DNA of 64,000 nucleotides from assembly GCF_025639805.1 (NCBI RefSeq), contig NZ_CP106735.1, forward strand, positions 1,738,001 to 1,802,000, given 5' to 3'. Below the pieces are notes generated by a model, which did not search any database, was not told the DNA's origin, and saw nothing but the letters and a program-made list of their open reading frames with translations. The stretch's first letter is position 1. Every line of letters starts with the position of its first letter. The stretch is from Reichenbachiella carrageenanivorans (GTDB lineage Bacteria; Bacteroidota; Bacteroidia; Cytophagales; Cyclobacteriaceae). The translations under genes were made by a program, and so were the position numbers. This document shows positions 55,188-63,209 of the stretch, one piece after another.

Positions 55188-55868
55188 ATGGAGAAAGAAA
55201 AAGAAGTGTCGTTTCAAAATGTTAATGACGAAGAGTTGTTCTTCTATATGGCGTGTAGAGATGAAGATCCTACTACTGCTGACTTGGCCTTTAATGAGTT
55301 TTATTCGCGTTTCAAGAATTACACTTTTTCAGTGTGCAGGGATTTTTTTATTAGTAGAAATCGATTTGACGAAGAGGATTTAAAAAGTTTTTTTCACAAT
55401 GTGTTCTTGAAAATATATGATAAAGCCGGCGAGATTTCAATTGATAGCTCAGTGCCTAATGATGAAAAAGAATTTGTTATTCTAAAAATAATTAGTCGCT
55501 TTGTGAATTATGAAGGGTTAACCTATTTAAAGAGTTCTAAAAATTCCTCTTTGGAAATAAGCTATACGGACGATTTATTAAATGATGTTCCAGAAGAAGG
55601 ATTATCTGAGTATCAGTCTATTGAGAGAAAAACATTAGAGAATGCATTGGCCTCGCTGAGTGATCGAAATAGATTCATTTTGCTGGATTTCTACCGACAT
55701 GAAAACATAAATTCCGAAAAGGCTAATTGGACTCCTCCACAGACATTAACTGAAATGTGCAACTACTATGATACAACCAAACAAGCCCTTAGAAAAATTA
55801 AAGAACGGGCATTGAAGAAAATAATTGAGTACGTTGATCAATCAGAAAAGTTAAAAGTAGTTAAATAG
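55188..55868 (+). CDS. ECF-like sigma factor
   Basis: 226 residues with a region-2-like helix bundle (LAFNEFYSRFKNYTFSVCRDF, DEEDLKSFFHNVFLKIYDKA, about 33-85) and a region-4-like end (LASLSDRNRFILLDFYRH at 148, QTLTEMCNYYDTTKQALRKIKERALKKI at 184-211). The linker is longer than in small ECF factors. Operon with the 100-residue protein (7 bases later) and the metallopeptidase. Divergent from CBASS, so it probably transcribes CBASS and/or itself. Confidence 0.78.
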   Translation: MEKEKEVSFQNVNDEELFFYMACRDEDPTTADLAFNEFYSRFKNYTFSVCRDFFISRNRFDEEDLKSFFHNVFLKIYDKAGEISIDSSVPNDEKEFVILKIISRFVNYEGLTYLKSSKNSSLEISYTDDLLNDVPEEGLSEYQSIERKTLENALASLSDRNRFILLDFYRHENINSEKANWTPPQTLTEMCNYYDTTKQALRKIKERALKKIIEYVDQSEKLKVVK

Positions 55869-55875
55869 ATAAATC

Positions 55876-56178
55876 ATGGAAAAATTTAACAAACGACTGA
55901 CCAAATCTCTAGTGGAAACAGGTAATCTTGTTCCGTCTACAATCGAGGAGATTAAGATTTATCTGAAGAGTAATAAAATTGAGCAGTTGCCTGAACAGTT
56001 TGAGCTCAATATTGATTCAAGATCAAAAAGAGCCGAGTATAAATATAATAACCATCAAGAAAATTATTCAGGTACTGAAGAAAATCTGGCTCAAGCTGCA
56101 AGAGAAGGTCGAGAAGTTCCTACCGATATAAAAAAGAAAATGGAGAATGACAGGAAGAACTCTAATCCAGAAATCTAG
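55876..56178 (+). CDS. Small protein between sigma factor and protease, candidate anti-sigma factor or protease substrate
   Basis: 100 residues, strongly polar, no membrane segment or signal. N-terminal helices (RLTKSLVETGNLVPSTIEEIKIYLKS) precede a disordered-looking acidic tail. No family recognised. It starts 7 bases after the sigma gene and overlaps the peptidase gene by 32 bases, the position where an anti-sigma/substrate would be expected. Role is inference. Confidence 0.6.
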   Translation: MEKFNKRLTKSLVETGNLVPSTIEEIKIYLKSNKIEQLPEQFELNIDSRSKRAEYKYNNHQENYSGTEENLAQAAREGREVPTDIKKKMENDRKNSNPEI

Positions 56179-56965
56179 GAAGGAATTTATCGAAGAACTT
56201 GCTGAAAGTGTTGCAGAGGATTACTGTCCAAAGAATGTAATTCAACCAGAAATAATTGCTGATGAAAATGGTATTACCTATAGCTATAATAATTATGGGC
56301 TATGTTTTGATGGAATGTTAGAACACAGGTTTGGTAAATTTCATATCTATATAAGCTTAAATAAAAGATTAGTTCATGAAACTTCAGCACGTGCGAGATT
56401 TACATTTGCCCACGAACTTGGTCACTATTTCATAGACGAGCATAGGATAAGCTTAAAAAATGGTAAAACACCATCTCACCCAAGCTACACCAATTTTCAA
56501 TCTAAAAACCCAATCGAATTGGAAGCTGATCTATTTGCTGCGTGTCTGTTGATGCCAAAATCAAGATTTGAAGAATTATCCACTGGGCAGATCTTTAGTT
56601 TTAACCTCGTTGACATGATAAGTAAAAAGTTTAATACGAGCTTATCTGCTACCTTGATTCGTTATGCTGCCATCGACAACAATCATCCCATTTGTATAAT
56701 ATGTTCTCAAAATGGCCGGGTAAAATGGCATAGGACAAGCAGTGACTTTGGCTTTAAATATCTAAAGGGATATGATGAAAACATATCTCCATGGACTGTT
56801 GCAGGAGAATACTTTACAAAAAAGATTAAAAGAACATCAGACAAAGAGGAAGTTGAAGCAAAAGAATGGTATAAAATTGGCGAGAACTATAATAGGATGC
56901 TGTATGAAAAATGTATTTATGCGGATGCACAGAATTTGGTAATGAGTGTTCTTTGGGAAGATTAG
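56147..56965 (+). CDS. ImmA/IrrE-family metallopeptidase (COG2856/M78)
   Basis: 272 residues. Zinc motif HELGH at 89-93 with the third ligand in IELEADLFAACLLMP near 124-126. C-terminal extension (about 170-272) as in stand-alone family members (NNHPICIICSQNGRVKWHR). These peptidases cleave repressors on DNA damage or phage signals; the CapP protein of some CBASS operons is one. Last gene of the sigma factor operon. Confidence 0.88.
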   Translation: MTGRTLIQKSRKEFIEELAESVAEDYCPKNVIQPEIIADENGITYSYNNYGLCFDGMLEHRFGKFHIYISLNKRLVHETSARARFTFAHELGHYFIDEHRISLKNGKTPSHPSYTNFQSKNPIELEADLFAACLLMPKSRFEELSTGQIFSFNLVDMISKKFNTSLSATLIRYAAIDNNHPICIICSQNGRVKWHRTSSDFGFKYLKGYDENISPWTVAGEYFTKKIKRTSDKEEVEAKEWYKIGENYNRMLYEKCIYADAQNLVMSVLWED

Positions 56966-57065
56966 CATAACAGGAATTCTTCAAGCTATTGACCATTATT
57001 GTCTAATTACCATAGTTTCTGCGACAATCGATCGTCTAACCTATAGATATCATCAACGGCATCGG

Positions 57066-57833
57066 TTAGAAAATAGGAAAGATTATAGATTTTCCTCCAG
57101 GGTATTCTATTGTTTCTAATTCATCTAAATCATTTGATTTTATTTGAGGTTTGGTTTGGCCTACCTTCAATTTAATATCAAATCTTATCTGATCTATTTT
57201 ACATTCCCCTTGTGAAATGATTTTCAGAAACATGTCAAAATGAGGTTTTGTCAACTTCAATTCTTTATTACTGAATGGTTTTCTTCGCCTGCCTTTGGAA
57301 AAGTAAATTCTATTGTTCTTGTCAAGAACAGCATTATCAATTATGATCAATTCATTTGGTTTGATAGCGCAATCGTCATTTAATGACATAGAATCTACCA
57401 TGACAATAATATCATTGTATAACGTAACCAAGTCCTTTACAGGGAGACCATTATGAATAGTCAATGCTTTAATCGGATGACCCACATTTATTGAATAGCT
57501 TTTTGTGGAAAAGGTAAGGAAGTCAGATTGGTTTTTGACTTGGTCAAAAGTCGTGAAATTAATTTTTTGCTCGTAATCTAGGATAGCTGATTTCCATTGA
57601 CTAAGAAATTCTTCACCGTACCACCACCTAGAGCCAAAGGCGAGATGAGAGTAATTGGTATTTTCCCCATAATAGAGGCCATGATTGATGATATCAAAAT
57701 CTCTTGAAGTCAATTTGTTTTCATTAGCTATATGAAGGAAGCCTTCAAAATATGGAGCAGCTATAAAGTATTGTCCCGTCGTGGTTGTAATGATGTAGGA
57801 GTCTTCTTTGAAATTGTCAATTTGATAGAACAT
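57066..57833 (-). CDS. Unknown protein, third gene of the putative DNA-modification operon
   Basis: 255 residues without signal or membrane segment. Beginning FYQIDNFKEDSYIITTTTGQYF suggests a beta-rich first part; a middle helical part; then a basic patch YFSKGRRRKPFSNKELKLTKPH near 177-198 that could bind nucleic acid. No family recognised. It lies 48 bases downstream of the asparagine-synthetase-like gene on the same strand. Confidence 0.6.
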   Translation of the reverse strand: MFYQIDNFKEDSYIITTTTGQYFIAAPYFEGFLHIANENKLTSRDFDIINHGLYYGENTNYSHLAFGSRWWYGEEFLSQWKSAILDYEQKINFTTFDQVKNQSDFLTFSTKSYSINVGHPIKALTIHNGLPVKDLVTLYNDIIVMVDSMSLNDDCAIKPNELIIIDNAVLDKNNRIYFSKGRRRKPFSNKELKLTKPHFDMFLKIISQGECKIDQIRFDIKLKVGQTKPQIKSNDLDELETIEYPGGKSIIFPIF

Positions 57834-57881
57834 TAAAACGTTTTTTTTGTTTTAGTATTTATCAAAGGAAAATCAATGCCA

Positions 57882-58712
57882 TTATATGGAATGGTATTGA
57901 TTGTACATATCTCTGTAGACATCCATCATTCTTGTTCTCTTATTTTTATTAACTGATGAATTTAGCAGAACAGCAAAGTGTTCTCTCAGCCGGCTATCAC
58001 CCATTTGGAGATTGGCATGATAGAATAGCTCATTTATCGATTCCATTTCATCGAACATTTTGATTAATGGGAATTTAATTTTTGGCCTGTTTATCTCATA
58101 CCAAGTTTTGTCATAGAAATAGTCATAAATAGGTTTACTACAATATGGGCTTTTGATTCTTTTTTCAAAAGCCAGCCCGATTTGTTTCAGTTTTTCAAAT
58201 TGATCAGTCGAGTAGTCCTTAAATATTGACCTCCTATATTCTTGATTTAATTCAAGCGTCTTTTTATAATGAATTAATGCCTCCTTATTTAACAAAAAGT
58301 GATCGTCTGATTCATAACCAGTTAAAATGACCTTTTCTTTTACGTAAGGCATTGAGGCAAGAAACGGATACAAACATTCAATATAGGTTTTCTTTTTACA
58401 TTCATATTTTGTCATCAATTCCTTGATTAAATCTAGGTTAACTTCAGCCCATAGTTCAATACCCACAAAGTTGCAGTTGAGCTTTCTCGAAATTTTCTCT
58501 GAGGTTTTAAAATCAGTTGAGAGTTTGCCAGGTAAAGAAAAGGAATAAACAGTCACTCTTTTTTTAAGTCTCAACAACCCAAAAAGAACAGCGCAAGAAT
58601 CAATACCACCACTCATAAATAGACCAATTTCTTGTTCGCCCTGGCAATCAACTTTCAATTGATAAATAAACCTATTGCGAAGATCAGTGATATCAATTTG
58701 TTGATTTAGCAT
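57882..58712 (-). CDS. Asparagine-synthetase-like (PP-loop) ATP pyrophosphatase, lacks glutaminase domain
   Basis: 276 residues. PP-loop FMSGGIDSCAV at 32-42; IELWAE near 90; KVILTGYESDDHFLL near 133 (corresponding to the GEGADE block of asparagine synthetase); the helical part AFEKRIKSPYCSKPIYDYF and KIKFPLIKMF resembles the C-terminal lid. No N-terminal glutamine amidotransferase domain, so amine donor would be free ammonia or an amino compound. Such enzymes adenylate a carboxylate and form an amide. Its start overlaps the methyltransferase gene by 20 bases. I infer that it amidates the carboxymethyl group made by that enzyme. Confidence 0.8.
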   Translation of the reverse strand: MLNQQIDITDLRNRFIYQLKVDCQGEQEIGLFMSGGIDSCAVLFGLLRLKKRVTVYSFSLPGKLSTDFKTSEKISRKLNCNFVGIELWAEVNLDLIKELMTKYECKKKTYIECLYPFLASMPYVKEKVILTGYESDDHFLLNKEALIHYKKTLELNQEYRRSIFKDYSTDQFEKLKQIGLAFEKRIKSPYCSKPIYDYFYDKTWYEINRPKIKFPLIKMFDEMESINELFYHANLQMGDSRLREHFAVLLNSSVNKNKRTRMMDVYRDMYNQYHSI

Positions 58713-60990
58713 GATTTCTGTAAAGTTTATGGAGCTCTTCTAAAGCCTTGTAAATAACTTCTTGATTCGACTCAACAATTGATCTGTATTTGTTTAAGAA
58801 GTCCTTTAAAAGGTACTGTTTGCCTTTATCAAAGGCCGTATGTTTGATGTCCCAACCTAAATTGTAATAGCGCGAATAGTAATATCTTTTATTGCTACGC
58901 TTTGACTCAGGTTTAGGGAATTGGTTATAATCGGATTGATTTGTTAAGTTCTTGAAAACAGTCATTAAATCTTCCTTGTCAGTGTTCACTACAGCATCAT
59001 CTTTTGATGAAGTAGATGGATTATTAATGGGTTTCAAATATTGTTCTTTGACGATTGACACCAGATGTGCCATTAGAACAGGAGGCACGGCTCTTCCAAT
59101 CATTTCTTCAGGATCAGATTTACCATAGTTATAGTCATGAGGCCATGACCCTGCTCTTTCTAGTTCAGCAAGAGTTAAATGCCTTGGTTGATTATAATGA
59201 TACATCGGTGCATTAGGAATGACGGTCGGAATGACCTTGCTTGCACTCACTTTATTTTTATTATACCAATGTTGTTTAGGATGTACCTTGGCAAAATTAT
59301 TACCTGGTTCGAGTTGGTTCCATAAATCTTTCACCTGTTCACTTGTAATCCATTTTACCTGTTGTGGATTGACTTCTTCAATTTCCCGATAAGGAATAGG
59401 TTTTTCAGTCGATCGTAAATCAAGTTTTGGAAGAACTGATTTCAATTGATCTAAATAAACTTTAGTGTGATCTGTTTCATTGTCAAACATACTGTAATCG
59501 ATCACTGCGTTTGAATCAATACTATTATCAATTCGAGGTGCTAAGTCTTTTCTTACCGCAATAAAGAATACTCGTCTTCTTTTTTGAGGCACCCCAAAGT
59601 TGCTGGCATCCAACAAATAAAAATTAACAAAGTAACCTGCCGCATCAAATGCTTTTAAAACGGGTATCATATAATTCAATTTTGACTTACCGATGATCAA
59701 CCCTCTGACGTTTTCTGCGATGATAATTTTTGGCCTTAATCTTTTGGCTAGATTAATGAAATCGAAGAACAACTCTGACACTAATTGTTTTGGTGTATTT
59801 GCTGTATACTCAATTTCTTTCCCCCAATTTTTCTCTCGCTTACCATTTGTGGAGAATGTTTTACATGGTGGGCTCCCATCTAAAATATCGAGTTCATGTA
59901 ATTCTTTTGGATAATCGTCCCATTTAACAAAGTCCTGAATCATTTCAGTGTATGAGTACTTTGGGTTCATGTTCAAATTATAAGTATCATTCTTTTTTTT
60001 GTCGAATTCTAAATTGGCCACAATATCACACGAGGCAAGTTTATAGCCCATTGAGCTGCCACCCCCACATGAAAATGTACTCATTACTTTAGGGAGAGTA
60101 CTCTTGTGCCCTTCTACTTGCTTATTTACATCAGACAAGTGCCATTCATATGAGAATTTATGAAAGGATTCAGCTTCCGGAATTGTTTCTGTTTTTTCAG
60201 TTTGACAAACGGTATCTTCGTACCCTTTTTCAATAACTGGGGAAACCTTGTCAAGGTGAATAATGGTCTTTGATGGAAGATCACTTTTGATTGCTAAGTA
60301 GCCAACAAACTGTTTGTCTTTGTAAAAGGGTTCGACATGGTCAAACATATCAAGCAGTTCGAGGTTTTCAGAATTTTTGAAGGGTACTAGTACATTTTCG
60401 AGTGCAAGTCGCTTATTGAGTATTTCATCTTCAGAATAGCCCTGCTTCTTTTTATAGCAATAATAGTTATCCATGAAGAGCTTATTGGTTTGTGCCGTTT
60501 CACCCAATATTTTTTCAGTCAAGATGAGAATCCCTCCAGGAACTAAACCATCATAAATTTTCTGAATAACGTGTTTACGGTGAATTGGCCTGACAAACAT
60601 CAATACCCAAAGCATGAGTACAACAGATGCATTAGAAACAGTTTGATTATGCACTAGATCATTGCTAAGTACTTTGACTCTTGAACTATGTTTGACGATC
60701 TTTTTCATGGCCTGTTCTAGCATATCTGCAGATTCATCAATTCCGATCAAGTTGGTTTTGTCATCAACCAGCTTTTCAATATTCAAAAGAGTTGTTGCAG
60801 TTGAACACCCCAAGTCATAAATATTAGTATTGGGTTTTGCGAATTGTTGGACAATTCGAGCAACATCTTCCTGTATACTTTCATAGCCAGGAATACTTCT
60901 GGATGCCATGTCATCAAAGACTGTGGCAACTTCATTTTTGAATGCAAAAGGTTCTTCTTTTGATTCTTTAAACACTTCGTCTTTTTTCAT
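58693..60990 (-). CDS. CmoA-like carboxy-SAM synthase fused to a cytosine-C5 DNA methyltransferase (predicted DNA carboxymethyltransferase)
   Basis: 765 residues from ATG 60990 (MKKDEVFKESKEEPFAF), matching the CmoA start; a frame extension to 61113 looks non-coding. Residues 1-235 follow CmoA closely: VFDDMASRSIPGYESI, YDLGCSTATT (58-67), LVPGGILILTEK, GYSEDEILNKRLALENV (184-200, Arg194 at the conserved KR). CmoA makes carboxy-SAM from SAM and prephenate. Residues 300-650 are a C5-MTase: motif I FSCGGGSS (306), motif IV PPCKTFS with Cys376 (usual PCQ is PCK), ENV (426), QKRRR (469), RHLTLAE (603), motif X GRAVPP (632-637) where GN is usual. The N-to-R change matches the site engineered in M.MpeI to accept carboxy-SAM. 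C-tail 660-765 unknown. Very strong for the domains; activity inferred. Confidence 0.93.
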   Translation of the reverse strand: MKKDEVFKESKEEPFAFKNEVATVFDDMASRSIPGYESIQEDVARIVQQFAKPNTNIYDLGCSTATTLLNIEKLVDDKTNLIGIDESADMLEQAMKKIVKHSSRVKVLSNDLVHNQTVSNASVVLMLWVLMFVRPIHRKHVIQKIYDGLVPGGILILTEKILGETAQTNKLFMDNYYCYKKKQGYSEDEILNKRLALENVLVPFKNSENLELLDMFDHVEPFYKDKQFVGYLAIKSDLPSKTIIHLDKVSPVIEKGYEDTVCQTEKTETIPEAESFHKFSYEWHLSDVNKQVEGHKSTLPKVMSTFSCGGGSSMGYKLASCDIVANLEFDKKKNDTYNLNMNPKYSYTEMIQDFVKWDDYPKELHELDILDGSPPCKTFSTNGKREKNWGKEIEYTANTPKQLVSELFFDFINLAKRLRPKIIIAENVRGLIIGKSKLNYMIPVLKAFDAAGYFVNFYLLDASNFGVPQKRRRVFFIAVRKDLAPRIDNSIDSNAVIDYSMFDNETDHTKVYLDQLKSVLPKLDLRSTEKPIPYREIEEVNPQQVKWITSEQVKDLWNQLEPGNNFAKVHPKQHWYNKNKVSASKVIPTVIPNAPMYHYNQPRHLTLAELERAGSWPHDYNYGKSDPEEMIGRAVPPVLMAHLVSIVKEQYLKPINNPSTSSKDDAVVNTDKEDLMTVFKNLTNQSDYNQFPKPESKRSNKRYYYSRYYNLGWDIKHTAFDKGKQYLLKDFLNKYRSIVESNQEVIYKALEELHKLYRNHAKSTN

Positions 60991-61598
60991 ATTGAAAGTT
61001 TTTAATATTCGAATAAATCGAAGATGGTTAAGCTTGTTGGGTTGCCATATAGAATGCATTTGGGTTGCTTTTACGTTATGCTCTATGCCTGCACACGCAT
61101 AGGTATTACTCAAAATTTCATATTGATTTTGCCTTCCAAAATGGAATGAAAAATGAAGCTTTTAGATGACCTCTGAATCATTGTTTTCAATTGACAACAA
61201 TTCCATCAGTTCAATTAATTTATTCATCTAAGCATCGTTTAAGCCATTGGCTGACGGCCAATGGATGAACTTATGCTACTGGCTAATTGTGAATTGAAAT
61301 TAGGTTAGCCTAACATTCTAATGTGATCCATATTCAATAGTGAATAATTCAATCTCTACCCTATATTTTATTCAATTGGTAACCATTCCATGGAATTAAT
61401 GAATTCATTACCCTACATCAATAGTCTAATCAAAAATTCTATTATAACTATATAATTATCTGCCTGTCCCTCCCATCCATCAATATCTAGTCAAGTTTTA
61501 CAAAGGATCAGTTCCTATTTATTATTGGATCTGACAGGATTTGTTTTAAACAAAACACGATCTGCTGATATAATAATTGAATTTAAAAATTATTAAAA
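60991..61598. other. Divergent intergenic region of the modification and polymerase-like genes
   Basis: About 600 AT-rich bases. One inverted repeat, CCATTGGC (61244-61251) / GCCAATGG (61257-61264) with 5-base loop, may be an operator. No tRNA, attachment repeat or small gene recognised. Confidence 0.45.
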
Positions 61599-62921
61599 AT
61601 GACAGCAGACAATAGGATTATCCTTCCACCATATTTTACAAAGAGCAGGATTCAAGAATTACAGAAATTATTACCTAAGCACGTGGATAGGGTATTACTA
61701 TTTTATAGTTATTTGATGTATAATTATTTAGCAATAGCCAGACGGGAAAAATATGATTATGATGAGTACCGTCTCACCAAATTTATTTCGGTGCACAGCG
61801 AGAAGCTAGCAAAAATATTCGGAAGAACAGAATATAGAACCATCTTATCAATTTTGAAGAATGAAGGGCTTCTAGAAATAAATGAATCCTATCATCAGGC
61901 GATTTCAACTAGTAAAATTCATATCAGTGGAAAAACCAAAGAGTACAAAATACCTAGTAGACTTTTGAATCATACTTTTAAGAAAGGATGGATAAAATAC
62001 GAGTTGACCGATGCTAAATCTATAAATGCAAAAAGCAACTTTGTCAATTTCCTAAGGAGGAGCAAAGAAGATAATATCAAATTATGTGAAACAAGTAAAA
62101 ATGTTTTACTTGAGTCTCTCAAAAAATTAGACTTATCCTTTTTACCAAAAGGTGATTTTTATGATAATTTCACTGGGCCTGGCATGGATAACTTTGGCAA
62201 GAGAATTCACTCTGTACTTACAAATTTGAATAAGAAACTGAGGCCATTAATAAAGTATTCTGATTCTAATGAAACGCTTGTTGAAATTGATATTAGAACA
62301 AGCCAAATATATTTCCTTGCAAATCTATCAATAGATTGGATGTTTAAGGTTCTTCGGCCACAGGATGCTGTAAAGTTCGAATCTACTATCCAGAAACTTG
62401 AAAAGTGTGAGGGCTTCAAATTATTCCGAAAGGATGTATTATTTAGTGATGTTGATATCTATTGTCGATTCGGTGAGGAGTTTGAGATAGAAAGATCAGA
62501 CGCTAAAAATCTAATCTTTTCGATTTTGTTCAGTTCTCCATATGGAGATAAAGGTAGTGAGTTTGATTGCTTTGAGGAAGCATACCCAGGTCTGCTCGAT
62601 ATTTTGAATCAAATAAAGACAGAAAAAATCAACAGTTCTACTAGTAACAAGAGACACAGCAATTTAACATTGATCTTACAAAGAATGGAAAGTAATTTAG
62701 TACTTGACCAAGTAGTTGAAGAAGCAGCTAATTATGATATTACGGATTTACTTACCATACATGACTCTTGGTTGGTTAAAGCATCAGAGGCAGATAAGTT
62801 CATCGCAATTGCAGAAGGTGTATTTGAAAGGGTCTTTGGTAATTCGCCAAATCTGACAATTACTCAATTAGAAGACACAAAAAAGGAGCCCTCAAAAATT
62901 GAAGGCTCCAAAGTTGGATAA
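61599..62921 (+). CDS. Family-A DNA polymerase-like palm protein of mobile/accessory type
   Basis: 440 residues. Three blocks resemble polymerase motifs: LVEIDIRTSQIYFLANL (motif A; Asp231), ERSDAKNLIFSILFSSPYGD (motif B, R-x3-K and YG, with a longer K-to-YG gap than PolI), and DLLTIHDSWLV (motif C, HD at 388-389). The N-terminal 120 residues have no exonuclease motifs; they hold a winged-helix-like stretch (KLAKIFGRTEYRTILSILKNEGLLE). Relatives appear in Bacteroidota islands. Could be a replication, repair or template-independent polymerase. Last codons form a terminator for the opposite strand. Confidence 0.6.
   Translation: MTADNRIILPPYFTKSRIQELQKLLPKHVDRVLLFYSYLMYNYLAIARREKYDYDEYRLTKFISVHSEKLAKIFGRTEYRTILSILKNEGLLEINESYHQAISTSKIHISGKTKEYKIPSRLLNHTFKKGWIKYELTDAKSINAKSNFVNFLRRSKEDNIKLCETSKNVLLESLKKLDLSFLPKGDFYDNFTGPGMDNFGKRIHSVLTNLNKKLRPLIKYSDSNETLVEIDIRTSQIYFLANLSIDWMFKVLRPQDAVKFESTIQKLEKCEGFKLFRKDVLFSDVDIYCRFGEEFEIERSDAKNLIFSILFSSPYGDKGSEFDCFEEAYPGLLDILNQIKTEKINSSTSNKRHSNLTLILQRMESNLVLDQVVEEAANYDITDLLTIHDSWLVKASEADKFIAIAEGVFERVFGNSPNLTITQLEDTKKEPSKIEGSKVG
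62885..62909 (-). terminator. Minus-strand terminator overlapping the end of the polymerase-like gene
   Basis: Stem GGAGCC-x-TCAA (62885-62895) / TTGA-x-GGCTCC (62899-62909), one mismatch. On the minus strand it is followed by six T. It would end transcripts coming from 62950 upwards. Confidence 0.65.
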
Positions 62922-62949
62922 TTAAATCTCAAAAAAGAGGCTACTGGCT

Positions 62950-63108
62950 CTAGGCTGCTGTTGCGTTGATCATCCTTTTCAATTCATTTCGAGACAAGGT
63001 TTTATCCTCCTTGCTCGATTTAGAATTTTCTAAAATGTTCAATAATAAATCTACCATTCCACCAGAGGCTTGAGTAGCATTTGATTTGATTTCTTTTTTG
63101 TCATTCAT
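62950..63108 (-). CDS. Small protein of unknown function (52 residues)
   Basis: ATG at 63108-63106, stop TAG at 62952-62950. Sequence MNDKKEIKSNATQASGGMVD then LLLNILENSKSS and a Lys-rich helix LSRNELKRMI. A Gly-Gly pair at 16-17 leaves a hydrophobic stretch afterwards, as in double-glycine leader peptides, but it is too little to claim. A terminator follows 41 bases later. Confidence 0.5.
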   Translation of the reverse strand: MNDKKEIKSNATQASGGMVDLLLNILENSKSSKEDKTLSRNELKRMINATAA

Positions 63109-63209
63109 GATATTCAAAATTTAGTTTAAAACATTTGATTACCAGACAATTGTAACCATCCACTCAATGCATGTCAATGGAATGATGAAAAATATGAGGA
63201 CCGTTGGTC

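Noticed and set aside
57882..58712. QueC/TilS-type tRNA-modifying PP-loop enzyme
   Set aside because: The SGGIDS and TGYESDDHF blocks and the C-terminal helical lid fit asparagine synthetase better; no QueC zinc cysteines.
60991..61113. N-terminal extension of the carboxymethyltransferase frame
   Set aside because: The 41 extra residues do not resemble CmoA, whose homology begins right after the ATG at 60990.
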